A DNA stretch of 64,000 nucleotides, taken from Burkholderia cenocepacia (GTDB taxonomy: Bacteria > Pseudomonadota > Gammaproteobacteria > Burkholderiales > Burkholderiaceae). The translations under genes and the position numbers were made by a program. The notes under the pieces were generated by a model. The model did not search any database and was not told where the DNA came from. It saw nothing but the letters and a program-made list of their open reading frames with translations. Below are positions 62,886 through 64,000 of this stretch, piece after piece. Every line of letters begins with the position of its first letter. Positions within the stretch are counted from its first letter, which is position 1. Location of the stretch: contig NZ_CP060041.1 in assembly GCF_014211915.1 (NCBI RefSeq), positions 992,001-1,056,000 on the forward strand, in the 5' to 3' direction.

Positions 62886-64000
62886 ATGAGTGGCGCACGC
62901 AGACGGCTGAAGACGCTCGTCGGCGCGGCGAGCGTGCTCTACGCGCCCGGCGATGCGGATGTCGCACAGGGCGTGCGGCGCGCGGCGTCGCTCGCGCGCA
63001 AGGCGGAAGCCGAGAAGATCACCGGCCTCTTTACCGCCGACCTGTTGCAGGCCGATGCGGCGGGCCTCGCCGGGACCACCGGCAGCCAGGAGCCGATCGT
63101 CGCGCTGGCGGCGCTGAGCCAGGCGACATCGGCCATCGGGCTCGTCGCGACTGTGTCGACGACATATCACCATCCATACAACCTCGCACGGCTGATCGGC
63201 ACGCTCGATCACGTGAGCGGCGGCCGCGCCGCGTGGAACGCGGTCACGTCGTCGGTCGGCGAGGAGAATTTCGGCGATGCCGCGTTGCCCGACCCGGAGC
63301 AGCGTTATGCGCGCGCGGCCGAATTCGTCGAAGTCGTCAACGCGCTGTTCGACGCGAACGATCCGCGCGCGACGCGGCGCGGGCCGGGCGGCGGCATCTC
63401 GGTCGATCCGTTGAAGCTCGGCGCGATCGACTATCGCGGCGCGCATTTCCAGGTCCAAGGGCCGCTGAACGTGCCGCCGTCGCCGCAACGGCGGCCGGTG
63501 CTGTTCCAGGCGGGGCAGTCGGCAAGCGGCGTGGCGCTCGGCGCGCGGTATGCGGAAGTCGTCTACACGTCGCAGCCGACGCTCGACGATGCGCGCCTGT
63601 TCGTCGCCGAGCTGCACCGGCAGGCGGCCGCATTCGGCCGCGGCGACCGGCCGCCGCTCGTGATGAACTCGTTTCATTCGGTGATCGGCGAATCCGATGC
63701 CGACGTCGCGCGGCGCTTGCGCGACAAGCATGAACGCATCGACTACGAGCAGGGCAGGTTGAAGCTCGCCGACATGCTGGGCGGCGGCGTCGACCTGAGC
63801 GGCCTGCCGCTCGACCAGCCGTTGCCGTCATCGCTGCTGCCGGCGATCGACAGCGTGCACCGTCGGCGCGGACGCGTGGCGATCTTCGTCGGCTACGCGC
63901 GCCAGCGGCTGATGCTGCGCGAGCTGATCATCCGCGCGCAGGAGACCGGCCACTGGTTCGTCGCCGGCACGCCGGAGCAGCTCGCCGACGCGATCGAGAC
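62886..64000 (+). CDS. NtaA/SnaA/DszA-type flavin monooxygenase (partial)
   Basis: Open from the ATG at 62886 (GGAG upstream) to the window edge; 371 codons visible. FTADLLQADAAG, ATVSTTYHHPYNLARLIGTLDH and SGGRAAWNAVTSS are hallmarks of the NtaA/SnaA/DszA branch of two-component flavin monooxygenases, which cleave C-N or C-S bonds with FMNH2. The family's usual N-terminal GHH-containing stretch is replaced by a shorter one. It is divergent from the MsnO8-like gene and probably controlled with it. The 3' end lies outside the window. Confidence 0.9.
   Translation, partial: MSGARRRLKTLVGAASVLYAPGDADVAQGVRRAASLARKAEAEKITGLFTADLLQADAAGLAGTTGSQEPIVALAALSQATSAIGLVATVSTTYHHPYNLARLIGTLDHVSGGRAAWNAVTSSVGEENFGDAALPDPEQRYARAAEFVEVVNALFDANDPRATRRGPGGGISVDPLKLGAIDYRGAHFQVQGPLNVPPSPQRRPVLFQAGQSASGVALGARYAEVVYTSQPTLDDARLFVAELHRQAAAFGRGDRPPLVMNSFHSVIGESDADVARRLRDKHERIDYEQGRLKLADMLGGGVDLSGLPLDQPLPSSLLPAIDSVHRRRGRVAIFVGYARQRLMLRELIIRAQETGHWFVAGTPEQLADAIE

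Overview
The window is a very GC-rich (roughly two-thirds G+C by eye), gene-dense bacterial segment whose content and codon use point to a Burkholderia, most likely the Burkholderia cepacia complex. The metabolic, efflux and stress genes, without core housekeeping genes, suggest a secondary chromosome, but I cannot prove the replicon. I see no rRNA, tRNA, CRISPR array or intact insertion sequence.

Layout. 1-2558: the end of a pmbA/tldE gene, tldD and an unknown small gene. 2636-3187: an orphan FecI-type sigma factor. 3814-7749: a GAF-Fis regulator with aryl-alcohol and benzaldehyde dehydrogenases. 8121-11540: a patch of lower G+C with an AraC regulator, a PhzF-like isomerase and a short winged-helix/ATPase regulator. 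12182-16928: catA-benABCD, preceded by a BenM/CatM-type site (ATAC-N7-GTAT), then ridA. Together 5.1-16.9 kb encodes benzyl alcohol -> benzaldehyde -> benzoate -> catechol -> cis,cis-muconate. 17424-24054: an RND pump, membrane-fusion protein, TetR repressor and divergent outer-membrane factor, with two TetR-type operator candidates and a short-chain dehydrogenase relic at the pump's end. 24099-24420: an orphan antitoxin broken by a 7-bp tandem repeat expansion.

24590-30264: a terminal oxidase operon (subunit II with cytochrome c domain, fused subunit I+III, small membrane protein, triheme cytochrome c). Its subunit I lacks the usual proton-channel glutamate and lysine. 30521-39572: carbohydrate and oxidation genes (SDR, GH15, ThDP enzyme, enolase-superfamily enzyme, and a tight trio of an unknown duplicated membrane protein, a gluconate-2-dehydrogenase-subunit-3-like protein and a GMC oxidoreductase). 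39671-43674: small stress-type genes (DUF305, FRG, iron-permease-like, BON, DUF1641, NUDIX). 43988-48613: an EmrAB-OMF tripartite efflux operon, followed by a convergent orphan OmpR-type regulator.

49392-55357: mostly small genes (FliT-like, phage-like, GNAT, an HPr-like protein without the active-site histidine, PhnA-like zinc ribbon, spermidine-synthase-like enzyme, RHH protein, DUF1275 protein, two short membrane proteins). 55474-64000: a peptide-type ABC importer, a GNAT acetyltransferase and two divergent flavin-dependent monooxygenases. That combination resembles organosulfur scavenging operons.

Starts were chosen from Shine-Dalgarno sequences and ATGA/GTGA overlaps where possible. Functions come from motif reading only; no database search was possible.
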